This document shows positions 27,994 to 36,216 of a DNA stretch of 64,000 nt, one piece after another; within the stretch, counting starts at the first letter, position 1; each line of letters opens with the position of its first letter. Under the pieces are notes generated by a model. The model searched no databases, was not told where the DNA came from, and saw only the letters and a program-made list of their open reading frames with translations. The position numbers and the translations under genes were made by a program. Origin of the DNA: Candidatus Gastranaerophilales bacterium (GTDB lineage: Bacteria > Cyanobacteriota > Vampirovibrionia > Gastranaerophilales > Gastranaerophilaceae); contig CALUPY010000008.1 in the NCBI GenBank assembly GCA_944322755.1, forward strand, positions 1-64,000, written 5' to 3'.

Positions 27994-30900
27994 CTAAATT
28001 TTTGCCGGAGGAATATTGTACTTCAGGTTTGCGAGTGTCACATGAGGATTCAATCCCTTAAAAGAAACATCTTTTCTCTTTTCGAGCATGTTGTTGCCAT
28101 TGAAATCATACACTCTAAGGAGAGCCAATCCGTATGCACCTATACAAATTTTTTCTCCGCCTTTTTTCACAATTTCACGTCCGTTGTCCGCAACGACGAA
28201 TCTTTCCGACGGGTTAAGCGCATTGTAGTACTCGGTGCCGGCAGGAAGACCGGATGGCAGTCCGTACGGCGCAGCACCGTGCTGTTCAAGGCTTATGCAG
28301 TCAACATATCTTGTTTTATCAGAACGGTCGGGCTGTGCATTGTAGCCTGAATTGTGCAGCACACATACTGCATCAGTTTTGTCGTTATAACGATAGAAGG
28401 CAGCAGCCATGTTAGTGCCGTTAGTTGCATTGTGTGTGAGTGGCGCAAGCGGAACAGTAGAACCGTTTACGAGTGCGGACGCGCCGGGCTGATTTCTGAT
28501 ATTAAATATATCCGCACACTCTCTGCGTTTTGCTTTCAACCAGTCGTAGTCTTTGTCAGTAAGCCATTCCCAGTGAATACGGTTTCTGTTAGCCTGTTTT
28601 TCGTTCTTTGCTTTAGTTTCCCAGCCGGTTTCACCCATTTCATCGCCGATGTAGTTCGTCGGCGTGCCGGGCATGACAGTGTGCATAAAGAGCATGGCTT
28701 TATAAACATCTATTGCTGGCACAATTATGTCTTTAAATGCTGATATTTTAATTTTTTTCTCATCTTCCGGATGTTTTTCCAGATGTTCTTTGAAAGCCTT
28801 AGACGAATGTTTTGCCTCTTCAATTACATCGTCAATGTTTACATCAAACGGGGTTGAGCCGAAATTTTCAGCATCGTAATAGATTTTTTCACCGTTCTTC
28901 GATGTTGCAATACCGGAAGCAAGTCTGATTACTGCATCTCTGAGAGCTGCTCTGCATTCGTTTGGCAGTGCTGCACAATCCTGCAGGTGACCTTCGTTAA
29001 GAAGAGTATTTTTCATGACTTCTGCTTTGTTGTCTTTAAACCTGTAAACATCGTCAATTGCAAGCATATGAAGGATTCTTGGTTTATCATGGTTGCCGAC
29101 AAACAGGTGTGAGAAATTTACGTTATCCAAAAATCCTGAGAAGAGGTACGGAACATCATTATCTTTGTTGTACAGTATTTGCTGTACAAGATTGTCCATG
29201 TTGTCATTTCTCTGTTTGTACTCATCACCCGGTTCTGTGACCATAGTGAAGGCACGGTATGGATTTGAATAAAGATATCTATAGTTCGATTGTGTAGTAA
29301 ATCCGCCCTTGCCGACAAACTCAGCTTCTTTCGTGCCCCAATCCCAGTTCGACGGAATGTCATTTGTTAACTCGCCTATACTGTACTTTTTCGGGTTGTA
29401 TTTATTAATTCCTTCATTAAATCTGCCCCAGAATTTTATAACCTTTTTCATGCACTCATCCGGCGACATAAGGTTTCTTTGAACAGAATCCCAGTCTCCG
29501 ACGTCTTTAGAAGCGTCAATTCTCCAGTCCAAACCTGATTCTGTTTTTTCAATAACAAGTTTTGCAACATTAATCGCATCTGAATCAAGATTTTTTAGTC
29601 TGTTGTAAAGGTGTTCCACAATATATGCACGTTTCTTTTCAGAAATATTGCGCAGGCCGCTGTCTAATTTATCAAGCAGTTTATCTGCGGTAGCCTCGGG
29701 AGAATGTTCAAATTGAAGATTCAGTGATTCAAGCGATACTTCTTTAAGTTTGTCAACCGGGTAGCCGAAAAATTTGTCTTTTGAATCAAAAATCATATCC
29801 GGAGCTAAAGCTGAAACAACAAGGTATTTCACAATATCAGGTGCAATGATTGCATAAACTTCGCGGCCGTCCTGAGTCAATTCACCGTTTTCATCCAGCA
29901 ATGTGCCGTCAAATTTATCCTCATCATCAAGTAGCCGCATTATTTCTTTTGCTTTTACAGTCATGACGCCGGCAAAAATTTTGTCAGCTTTTTCATAAAC
30001 TCTGCGGTAGTCTTCCGGCATTTTAGAGTAATATTTGTCACCGTCTTTGTACATTTCATATCTGGATTTGCCGACATAATCATCCGACACAGCAAGATTT
30101 TTTATGTACGGATAAGCAAGAACCGTCGTCAAATCAGGCGCAAATTCGATAGATTCCAGCGGTAAAGACATAACGCCGTCTGTTATATTTTCTGGCATGA
30201 CTGCTGCAGAAAGTTTGTATTTTCTGTTTCCGTCTGCGCCAAACTCCAGAAGGTTTTCAAGCGCAGAAGGCTCTTTTCCGTTCTTTTCAAAAGCAGCTGC
30301 GGCAGCCTGCGGGATTTTGTTCTCCCAGATTAATTCTTTCAGGGCATCTTCGTATGATACAGGAGTGCCGGTTAAGGATTTTATTTCTTTTATCTGGTCT
30401 TCAGAGAATTTGTTTTCCTTAATAAAAGTTTGCACAGCATTTTCAAAGGCATCTCCGTCGGTTATTTTTTCATAGAGTTTGTCTGCCTGATTTTTCGAAA
30501 TTTTTTCTTCCCAGATAAGTTCTTCAACAGCGGTTTTGTAATCTTTGCCGCTTTTTGTTTTTTCTTTAATCAGCGGTGCCAATTCATCTTTTTTCAATAG
30601 ATTTTCAGCATCCATTTCATTAACAGCATTTTCAAATGCAAGTGATTTGAGTTTGTTTTCTGTGTCGCCGCTGATTTTGTTATCCCAGATTAAAGAGACA
30701 ACCGCGTCTTTTTCAGATTTTACACCCGAAACTTTTTTTGCAACTTCATCTGCTGTATATTCAACCAGGGTACGCTGAACTTCGTTTGTTAAATATTTTG
30801 CGACCTGAATAATGTCGTCCTGCGTCTGGTACTGACCGGCAATCATTTTTGCGATTTTTTCAGGGTTTCCGGCTATCTCATCTGCATTAAGCGCAGATTC

Positions 30901-32292
30901 AGGAAACATAAATCTTTTTTTAGCAATGTCGGTATTTCCTACCCAAAGAGCGATACCGCCGTCTTTATTCGATGGGACAATTTCGTAATTTTTCCATATA
31001 GTTAAAAAGTCTTTAGGTGTACCGATTTTTGTATTTTTGTATTTTTTATAATTTCTTTCGACTTCGGTCGGGGATACCCTGAAAAACATCGCAGGAATAG
31101 TATCTTTCTTTTCGTAATATTTGCGTTTATTGTCAGCAAGCTTTTTGCCGTAAACATTGAAAGGTTTTTCAGAAAGAATCTGCTGCTCAGTCACCATTTC
31201 ATCGTTAAAGACCTGAACAAAGGTCGGTTTTGCGGGGTCAAAGTTTTCATTTTTAACCATGCCTGTATCATCAAAGCCGCCTGTTGCATTTTCTTTAAAA
31301 TTAACTTTGTACGGGCCGTTAATAACTGCAATTTTTACGTTTTTGTCCAGTTCTTTTGAACGCGGACGAATACCCATGGCGAGTTTTTCATTTTCGAGGT
31401 TTTTCGTCTCGAACTGATAAACAAACGGAGATTTGTCTCTCCAGGTTACAATATCTGAAATATGTATACCTTGAAGACCTTCGTTTACATATGCTCCGTC
31501 ATTGACCCAGTGCATGCCCATTTTGTAAATATCGAGCATGAGTTCTTTAAAATCCTTTAGAGTACCGAGATTTTCTGTCACCTGATACGGGTTTTCAGTC
31601 CAGTAGCCGTGGCTTGAAACATTATTATTTCCTGTAATCGGGCAGGAAATTACGCCGTTTGCACCGAATTCTTTGAGTTTCGGCAGTTTTTCCCGTATGC
31701 CCGGAATTGTGCCTCCGAGGTGATTAAAAGGAGTTCTTCTGATTTTTTCATTCTGTTCAGATATCTGCATATCGCTGACCGGAGCTTGTTTTCCTTCTTT
31801 TGTAAGAAATTTGTCAGGTTTTACATTAAAAGAATCGGGAAATATGTGCACCATCTGGCGGGGAAGCAGATGTGCGGAGTGATTTACAGGAGTAGCAATA
31901 TTGTACTGGTATTCAGGATTTCCGATTTTTACTCCGTTTAAAAGTGTATAGTCATGATAGATTTTGCCGTTTACACGAAATCTGTAACCGAGAAGATTGT
32001 CTTTTGAAAGGGGCAAATCCTCTTTTGTAATAGTTATTGAAGAAAAACCTTCGGGCATGGATTTTTTAATAGGATTATCCAAAACTTTTTCTATATTTCC
32101 GTTTTCATTATAATAAAACGGCATCAACTCTATCTCAGCACCCTTTGGCGCATTAGGAAGGTTAATCGTGTATATTTTTTCTCCCTTATTGTCCGTTGTC
32201 AAAACATGGTGCCCGAAATTCGGTCTGGACATAGTTTTTTTCTGTCTGTAGGCAGATTTGTTAATTGAGTTTTCCCCGGTAATCTTCAGCAT
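27994..32292 (-). CDS. giant GH13 (alpha-amylase superfamily) protein with helical insertion
   Basis: 1432 residues. An N-terminal Ig-like region (about 40-130) precedes a split (beta/alpha)8 barrel. GH13 landmarks: a region I-like MHWVNDGAYVNEG (about 258-270), region II WRIDASKDVGD with the nucleophile Asp (about 922), region IV VGNHDKPR (about 1067) and TNYIGDEMGE (about 1215). Between regions I and II lie about 600 extra residues, including three helical units with an L-IW-[DE][EN]KI core about 58 residues apart (near 536, 594 and 653). No signal peptide is seen. It may be a glycogen/maltodextrin-acting enzyme or a modified, possibly non-catalytic relative; region III is not obvious. The C-terminus has an FKG motif. 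Confidence 0.75.
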   Translation of the reverse strand: MLKITGENSINKSAYRQKKTMSRPNFGHHVLTTDNKGEKIYTINLPNAPKGAEIELMPFYYNENGNIEKVLDNPIKKSMPEGFSSITITKEDLPLSKDNLLGYRFRVNGKIYHDYTLLNGVKIGNPEYQYNIATPVNHSAHLLPRQMVHIFPDSFNVKPDKFLTKEGKQAPVSDMQISEQNEKIRRTPFNHLGGTIPGIREKLPKLKEFGANGVISCPITGNNNVSSHGYWTENPYQVTENLGTLKDFKELMLDIYKMGMHWVNDGAYVNEGLQGIHISDIVTWRDKSPFVYQFETKNLENEKLAMGIRPRSKELDKNVKIAVINGPYKVNFKENATGGFDDTGMVKNENFDPAKPTFVQVFNDEMVTEQQILSEKPFNVYGKKLADNKRKYYEKKDTIPAMFFRVSPTEVERNYKKYKNTKIGTPKDFLTIWKNYEIVPSNKDGGIALWVGNTDIAKKRFMFPESALNADEIAGNPEKIAKMIAGQYQTQDDIIQVAKYLTNEVQRTLVEYTADEVAKKVSGVKSEKDAVVSLIWDNKISGDTENKLKSLAFENAVNEMDAENLLKKDELAPLIKEKTKSGKDYKTAVEELIWEEKISKNQADKLYEKITDGDAFENAVQTFIKENKFSEDQIKEIKSLTGTPVSYEDALKELIWENKIPQAAAAAFEKNGKEPSALENLLEFGADGNRKYKLSAAVMPENITDGVMSLPLESIEFAPDLTTVLAYPYIKNLAVSDDYVGKSRYEMYKDGDKYYSKMPEDYRRVYEKADKIFAGVMTVKAKEIMRLLDDEDKFDGTLLDENGELTQDGREVYAIIAPDIVKYLVVSALAPDMIFDSKDKFFGYPVDKLKEVSLESLNLQFEHSPEATADKLLDKLDSGLRNISEKKRAYIVEHLYNRLKNLDSDAINVAKLVIEKTESGLDWRIDASKDVGDWDSVQRNLMSPDECMKKVIKFWGRFNEGINKYNPKKYSIGELTNDIPSNWDWGTKEAEFVGKGGFTTQSNYRYLYSNPYRAFTMVTEPGDEYKQRNDNMDNLVQQILYNKDNDVPYLFSGFLDNVNFSHLFVGNHDKPRILHMLAIDDVYRFKDNKAEVMKNTLLNEGHLQDCAALPNECRAALRDAVIRLASGIATSKNGEKIYYDAENFGSTPFDVNIDDVIEEAKHSSKAFKEHLEKHPEDEKKIKISAFKDIIVPAIDVYKAMLFMHTVMPGTPTNYIGDEMGETGWETKAKNEKQANRNRIHWEWLTDKDYDWLKAKRRECADIFNIRNQPGASALVNGSTVPLAPLTHNATNGTNMAAAFYRYNDKTDAVCVLHNSGYNAQPDRSDKTRYVDCISLEQHGAAPYGLPSGLPAGTEYYNALNPSERFVVADNGREIVKKGGEKICIGAYGLALLRVYDFNGNNMLEKRKDVSFKGLNPHVTLANLKYNIPPAKI

Positions 32293-32460
32293 AACTATCC
32301 TTTTTTACACACTGTACATACAATAATTCTAAAAAGAAAAATAAAAAAACTTGCTACCCGCATGGTGAAATATAAAAACTTTGTTACATTTTTTTATAAA
32401 CCGCCGGAACCATAGAGCAATAAGCCTCTCCCGTCAGTTGAGACTCGTTCTTGGAATCTT

Positions 32461-32489
32461 TTGATATAAAAGAAATTATGATGTAAAAT
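32461..32489 (+). promoter_or_regulatory. sigma70-type promoter, probably giving a leaderless mRNA
   Basis: TTGATA (32461-32466), 17-base spacer, TAAAAT (32484-32489). Only seven bases separate the -10 box from ATG 32497, so the expected start site falls on or next to the A of the start codon. No Shine-Dalgarno sequence fits in the gap. Confidence 0.7.
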
Positions 32490-32496
32490 TATAAAT

Positions 32497-33612
32497 ATGA
32501 AAAAGATATTTATTTATTTCCTGCTTCTGGTGTTCGGTTTTATGAATTTTCCGGTTGCAGTGGCGGCGGAGGAGACCTTTCAGGGGCATGCCGAATATAC
32601 AGATAAAATGCATAAAGAAAACGAAAACCTGTTTACGGGCGAAGTGGACTCACTTGACTCAAAAGATGTCATAAAAATGACTGTATCACAGGTTTTGAGC
32701 TCTGGATATACAGAAGAGGGCGATGAATTTTTTGCGGAAATTTCAAACGAAGTCAGCGGAGACAAAGGCGTAATCCTTCCTGCAGGCACAATTGCCCACG
32801 GTCAGGTCAGAGAGATTCAAGAATCTAAACGCCTCGGCCGTGACGGATGGATTGAGGTGAGTTTTGACTATCTTGTGACTCCTGACGGCAGAGAAATACC
32901 AATAGAAGGCAAAATGTCCACGAAAATGAATCCGGTTCTCGGCACAGGGAAAGTTGTTGCCCAGAACATAGGCTACACTGCTGCAGGCGGAGTGGTCGGC
33001 GGTCTGGTTGCACTCAATCTCTTCGGACTCCCTGCCGCAATCTCCAGCAACGGTACAACCTTAGCCGGAGGTGCTGCAGTAGGCGGGGTTGTGGGGCTTG
33101 GCATGGCGCTTTACCGTAAGGGCAAGGATGTTCTCATTTCCCCGGGTGATGAAATAAGAGTTAAAGTGACAAGCTCCGTAAAGCTTCCTGTTTTTACCGA
33201 AGAAGCTCTCAGGCAGGAGGAGATAAAATACGACGGGCTTAACGTAAAAATTACAAACGTTGCAATAGAAAAAGACCCGTTCGGCGTTGAAAACACTATC
33301 ACGATTTCTCTTGTAATCACAAACCTTACAGACAAATACTTTACAGGTTTTGATATAGCACTGATGAATGACATGAACGCCGTGTTTTATCCGTCCGTAT
33401 TCGGTGACACGGGGCTTATGTTTTCAAAAATAAAACCCGGGGACCGCGTAACGGGGAAAATCTCATTTGCGGTAGACAATGTAAAACGCAAGCACTGGCT
33501 TGTGTTCAGTGACAGAATGGAAAGAAAACCGGTCGCAAAACTTTCTATCGATAATGCAAAACGAGATATTGCAAACAAAAAAAAGAAGAAAAAGAAAAAA
33601 GACAAATCCTAA
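32497..33612 (+). CDS. exported protein, paralogue of 511 and 38917 genes
   Basis: 371 residues with a signal peptide (about 1-24, cleavage after AVAA). Residues 35-150 form a beta module with LPAGTIAHGQVREIQESKRLGRDG and a VTPDGREIPIEGKM strand pair. The same order occurs in 38917-39606 (IAPSGSTVNGTVIQVKKAGR; LTPYGQMIPISGKI). A Gly/Ala-rich hydrophobic stretch follows (about 160-210), then a second beta domain (about 240-350) and a poly-Lys tail. The layout resembles the TrbI/VirB10 beta-barrel fold but is too weak to name. Probably an envelope protein. Confidence 0.8.
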   Translation: MKKIFIYFLLLVFGFMNFPVAVAAEETFQGHAEYTDKMHKENENLFTGEVDSLDSKDVIKMTVSQVLSSGYTEEGDEFFAEISNEVSGDKGVILPAGTIAHGQVREIQESKRLGRDGWIEVSFDYLVTPDGREIPIEGKMSTKMNPVLGTGKVVAQNIGYTAAGGVVGGLVALNLFGLPAAISSNGTTLAGGAAVGGVVGLGMALYRKGKDVLISPGDEIRVKVTSSVKLPVFTEEALRQEEIKYDGLNVKITNVAIEKDPFGVENTITISLVITNLTDKYFTGFDIALMNDMNAVFYPSVFGDTGLMFSKIKPGDRVTGKISFAVDNVKRKHWLVFSDRMERKPVAKLSIDNAKRDIANKKKKKKKKDKS

Positions 33613-33729
33613 GCCTGTTTGTGGCCGGACTCTGTCCTATTTGCGCCCGTATATACCATTCATACAAGCAAGCCGCACTCGAACAATATTTAAGTTTTGT
33701 TTCAATTTAAGGGCCATATATCTTTTTGC

Positions 33730-34767
33730 ATGACAATTTTTTTGCTGTTTTGTTTTCATACGGATATGAATTTATCGCAGACAGTATCATTTAGTCAGGC
33801 GCAATCAAAAAATTTGCTTGCAGCCCTGAAAATGAGTCAGGATAACAGACTTAAACTCCAGGCAGACGAAGCCTCGAAAGAAGGCTACTTTGAGCGTGCA
33901 ATTGAGCTGTATGAAAAAGCTCTCGAAATAAATCCGGACAACACATCAGTTTTTATTCCTCTGGCAAAAACCTATAAGTTCAATAATGACTTTAAAAATG
34001 CAATAAAATACTTTGAAAAAGCGCTGGCAATAGAACCGGATGATGTTGAAAACAGAACCCTTCTCGGTGAATGTTATAAAAATAACGGTCAATATTCAAA
34101 AGCAAAACTCCAGTTTGAACAGGTGCTCGGGCAGCGTCCGAATTATGATTTTGCAAAAAGAAATCTTCTTGAAACAGAAAACTACATGCTTGCTCTGATT
34201 GACCCGCAGCAAGCAAGAGAAGAAAAACAGGCAGCAGCGCAGGCAAATCTAACTCAAGCAGTAAAGCTTGCATGCAGCTTTTTTCCGAAGAGATTTTTTA
34301 AAGACATGCAAGATATTACAGTCTCTTTTAACAAAACAGCGAGCATGGCAGGCCGTTCAAATATCGCACAGTACGAGCATAACAAGCGAGAAATCACTGT
34401 CATGGAAGACTATGTGTATGCAAACCCCACTCTTGTCGCGAGTTATATAGTCCATGAAAATATTCACGCTAAAGACAATGACCCGTACACCTCAATACGC
34501 GAAGAGCAGGACGCATACAGAAAGCAGTGCGAATTCTGGATAAAACACGGACAGGGAATAGAAGATCCGGAGATGGATTTTGTTGTGGGATTATACAAAA
34601 AATCAGCGGAGGATTTGGACAAAAGAGTAGCGGAAGTATACAGATTGCGAGACAAAAATATTCCTGAAACCTCTTACAATCACCCGCCCGCAAACAAAAA
34701 AATTGCGGCAACCGTGTCTTTGACCGGCGGTGCAAAAACGCTTAAAGCATATGACATAATTGCATAA
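33730..34767 (+). CDS. TPR protein with C-terminal HExxH motif
   Basis: 345 residues from ATG 33730; a TTG start at 33697 would add 11 residues but has no ribosome site. A short hydrophobic N-terminus could be a signal or anchor. Three TPR units lie at about 50-150 (YFERAIELYEKALEINPDN; FKNAIKYFEKALAIEPDD; YSKAKLQFEQVLGQRPN). The C-terminal domain contains H242-ENI-H246 preceded by a YIV strand and followed by EEQDAY about 15 residues on. This matches the HExxH...E layout of gluzincin-type zinc proteases. Substrate unknown. Confidence 0.75.
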   Translation: MTIFLLFCFHTDMNLSQTVSFSQAQSKNLLAALKMSQDNRLKLQADEASKEGYFERAIELYEKALEINPDNTSVFIPLAKTYKFNNDFKNAIKYFEKALAIEPDDVENRTLLGECYKNNGQYSKAKLQFEQVLGQRPNYDFAKRNLLETENYMLALIDPQQAREEKQAAAQANLTQAVKLACSFFPKRFFKDMQDITVSFNKTASMAGRSNIAQYEHNKREITVMEDYVYANPTLVASYIVHENIHAKDNDPYTSIREEQDAYRKQCEFWIKHGQGIEDPEMDFVVGLYKKSAEDLDKRVAEVYRLRDKNIPETSYNHPPANKKIAATVSLTGGAKTLKAYDIIA

Positions 34768-34779
34768 ATGTGTTATAAT
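34751..34779 (+). promoter_or_regulatory. leuD promoter
   Basis: ATGACA (34751-34756), 17-base spacer, perfect TATAAT (34774-34779). The promoter overlaps the end of the preceding TPR gene. AGAGGGGGAG upstream of 34809 is the ribosome site. Confidence 0.65.
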
Positions 34780-34808
34780 AGCGCTGAAATACAGAGGGGG
34801 AGTTTTAA

Positions 34809-35309
34809 ATGTCATACAGAGGAAAAGCTTTTAAATTCGGAGACAACATTAGCACAGACCACATTGCACCGGGCAGACTGTTTCACCTACGCTCAAACCT
34901 TGAAGAATTTGCAAAACACGTTCTTGAAGATGCAGATGAAACATTCGCTTCAAGAATGGAAAAAGGTGATTTTGTCGTCGCTGGGAACAACTTCGGTCTC
35001 GGGTCATCAAGAGAGCATGCTCCGCAGATAATAAAAATTGCCGGTGTCAGAGCAGTTCTCGCAAAATCATTTGCCAGAATTTTCTACAGAAATGCCATCA
35101 ATATCGGGCTTTTGCTTATTGAATGCGACACTGACGGAATTGATGCCGGTGACGAACTCGACGTGGATATAAAAGCAGGTGTTGTTAAAAATCTTACTCA
35201 GGGAACAGAAATAAAAATTACGCCGCTGCCTGATGTTATGATAAAACTGCTCGATGACGGCGGACTCATTGAACACATAAAGAAAAACGGCGATTTTAAA
35301 CTGGTATAA
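34809..35309 (+). CDS. leuD: 3-isopropylmalate dehydratase small subunit
   Basis: LeuD supplies the swivelling domain of isopropylmalate isomerase. Signature pieces are FGDNISTDHIAPGR (about 11-24), GNNFGLGSSREHAP (about 59-72), which binds substrate, and AKSFARIFYRNAINIGL (about 84-100). The length of 166 residues fits the short archaeal-type LeuD that pairs with the 421-residue LeuC at 16336. It is expressed from its own promoter and ended by its own terminator, away from leuC. Confidence 0.94.
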   Translation: MSYRGKAFKFGDNISTDHIAPGRLFHLRSNLEEFAKHVLEDADETFASRMEKGDFVVAGNNFGLGSSREHAPQIIKIAGVRAVLAKSFARIFYRNAINIGLLLIECDTDGIDAGDELDVDIKAGVVKNLTQGTEIKITPLPDVMIKLLDDGGLIEHIKKNGDFKLV

Positions 35310-35329
35310 ACAAAGTGCTTTTTGAATAA

Positions 35330-35368
35330 TAAAAGAGCAGATTGAATATTCAGTCTGCTCTTTTTTAT
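35330..35368. terminator. bidirectional terminator after leuD
   Basis: AAAAGAGCAGA and TCTGCTCTTTT pair around an AT-rich loop, with an A-run before and a T-run after. It serves leuD (plus) and the converging SLOG gene (minus). Confidence 0.88.
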
Positions 35369-35387
35369 TATAACTTTAGATATTTCA

Positions 35388-35957
35388 CTAATCCAGATAA
35401 AAAGCTGTAATAACTTTATGCGATTCTTCCGCATACTCAATAGCTTTGTGAAGAGTGTTAGAGGTATGCGAAAGGAAACATATAAGCTGCTGGCATTCGT
35501 CAATGATTTCTCTGTTGCAGATACGGCTTGCGTCAGCGAGCGTCATCATAGCCCTGTCTGCATGTTCAATAATATTCGGAACACCGATTAACTGATCCTG
35601 AACGTCAGATGGCTGCTGTCCGATAGTCTGGGGCAAAATAACTTTCAAATTATTAGGTTCGGTTTTCATTGCACCGCGGATAGCAGCAGCGTTAGTACCG
35701 CTTGAACCGCCGCTAGTGATAATAGTATTGCCCAAACCCACAAGCGCAGAAGACAACGTCTCAATAATCTGCTGGTGCGTAATCGGAAGATTACGGCTGC
35801 CGATTATCGCAATGCGCTTTGCTGTCTGCTGTATAGTCGCGAGCTCCATTGCAAGCTGGTCTACTGTATTCACTTTGTCTTCAGGAATTGTGTCCAAATC
35901 ATCTGTGGGAACCATAATAGTTGGTTGCTGCTGGTTTTCTTTGTTATCTTCTGACAT
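35388..35957 (-). CDS. SLOG/DprA-like Rossmann protein
   Basis: 189 residues. A polar N-terminus (1-45) precedes a DprA/LOG-type Rossmann domain: RIAIIGSRNLPI (strand and GSR nucleotide-binding loop, about 48-59), TIITSGGSSGTNAAAIRGA (about 78-96, the S-G-G-x-x-G-x-x motif), then LICFLSHTSNTLHKAIEYA (about 158-176). Full DprA proteins are about 300-370 residues with extra domains, so this is a stand-alone SLOG protein of the type annotated in cyanobacteria as DNA recombination-mediator protein A. A nucleotide-derived ligand or ssDNA role is possible. Confidence 0.75.
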   Translation of the reverse strand: MSEDNKENQQQPTIMVPTDDLDTIPEDKVNTVDQLAMELATIQQTAKRIAIIGSRNLPITHQQIIETLSSALVGLGNTIITSGGSSGTNAAAIRGAMKTEPNNLKVILPQTIGQQPSDVQDQLIGVPNIIEHADRAMMTLADASRICNREIIDECQQLICFLSHTSNTLHKAIEYAEESHKVITAFYLD

Positions 35958-36216
35958 TCATCTACCCTATTATCTAATACTTAACTTTTCTTTATTTTAC
36001 TAAAAAAAATATTTCGTTTATTATAATAGCATAAATTATCAAATTTTCAAATTTTGTCCGCGAAAAATTCGTGATAAATAACGCTAAGTCGAACTATAGC
36101 CTGACTTTACGGAATTTATAAGCGGCAGGATAAGAAGGAATTTTGAGCGGGATATAAAAAATGCACCGGCTGCAGGACTGCTGCGCCGCAGGATTAGATT
36201 ATAGTAAAAGGCAGAA

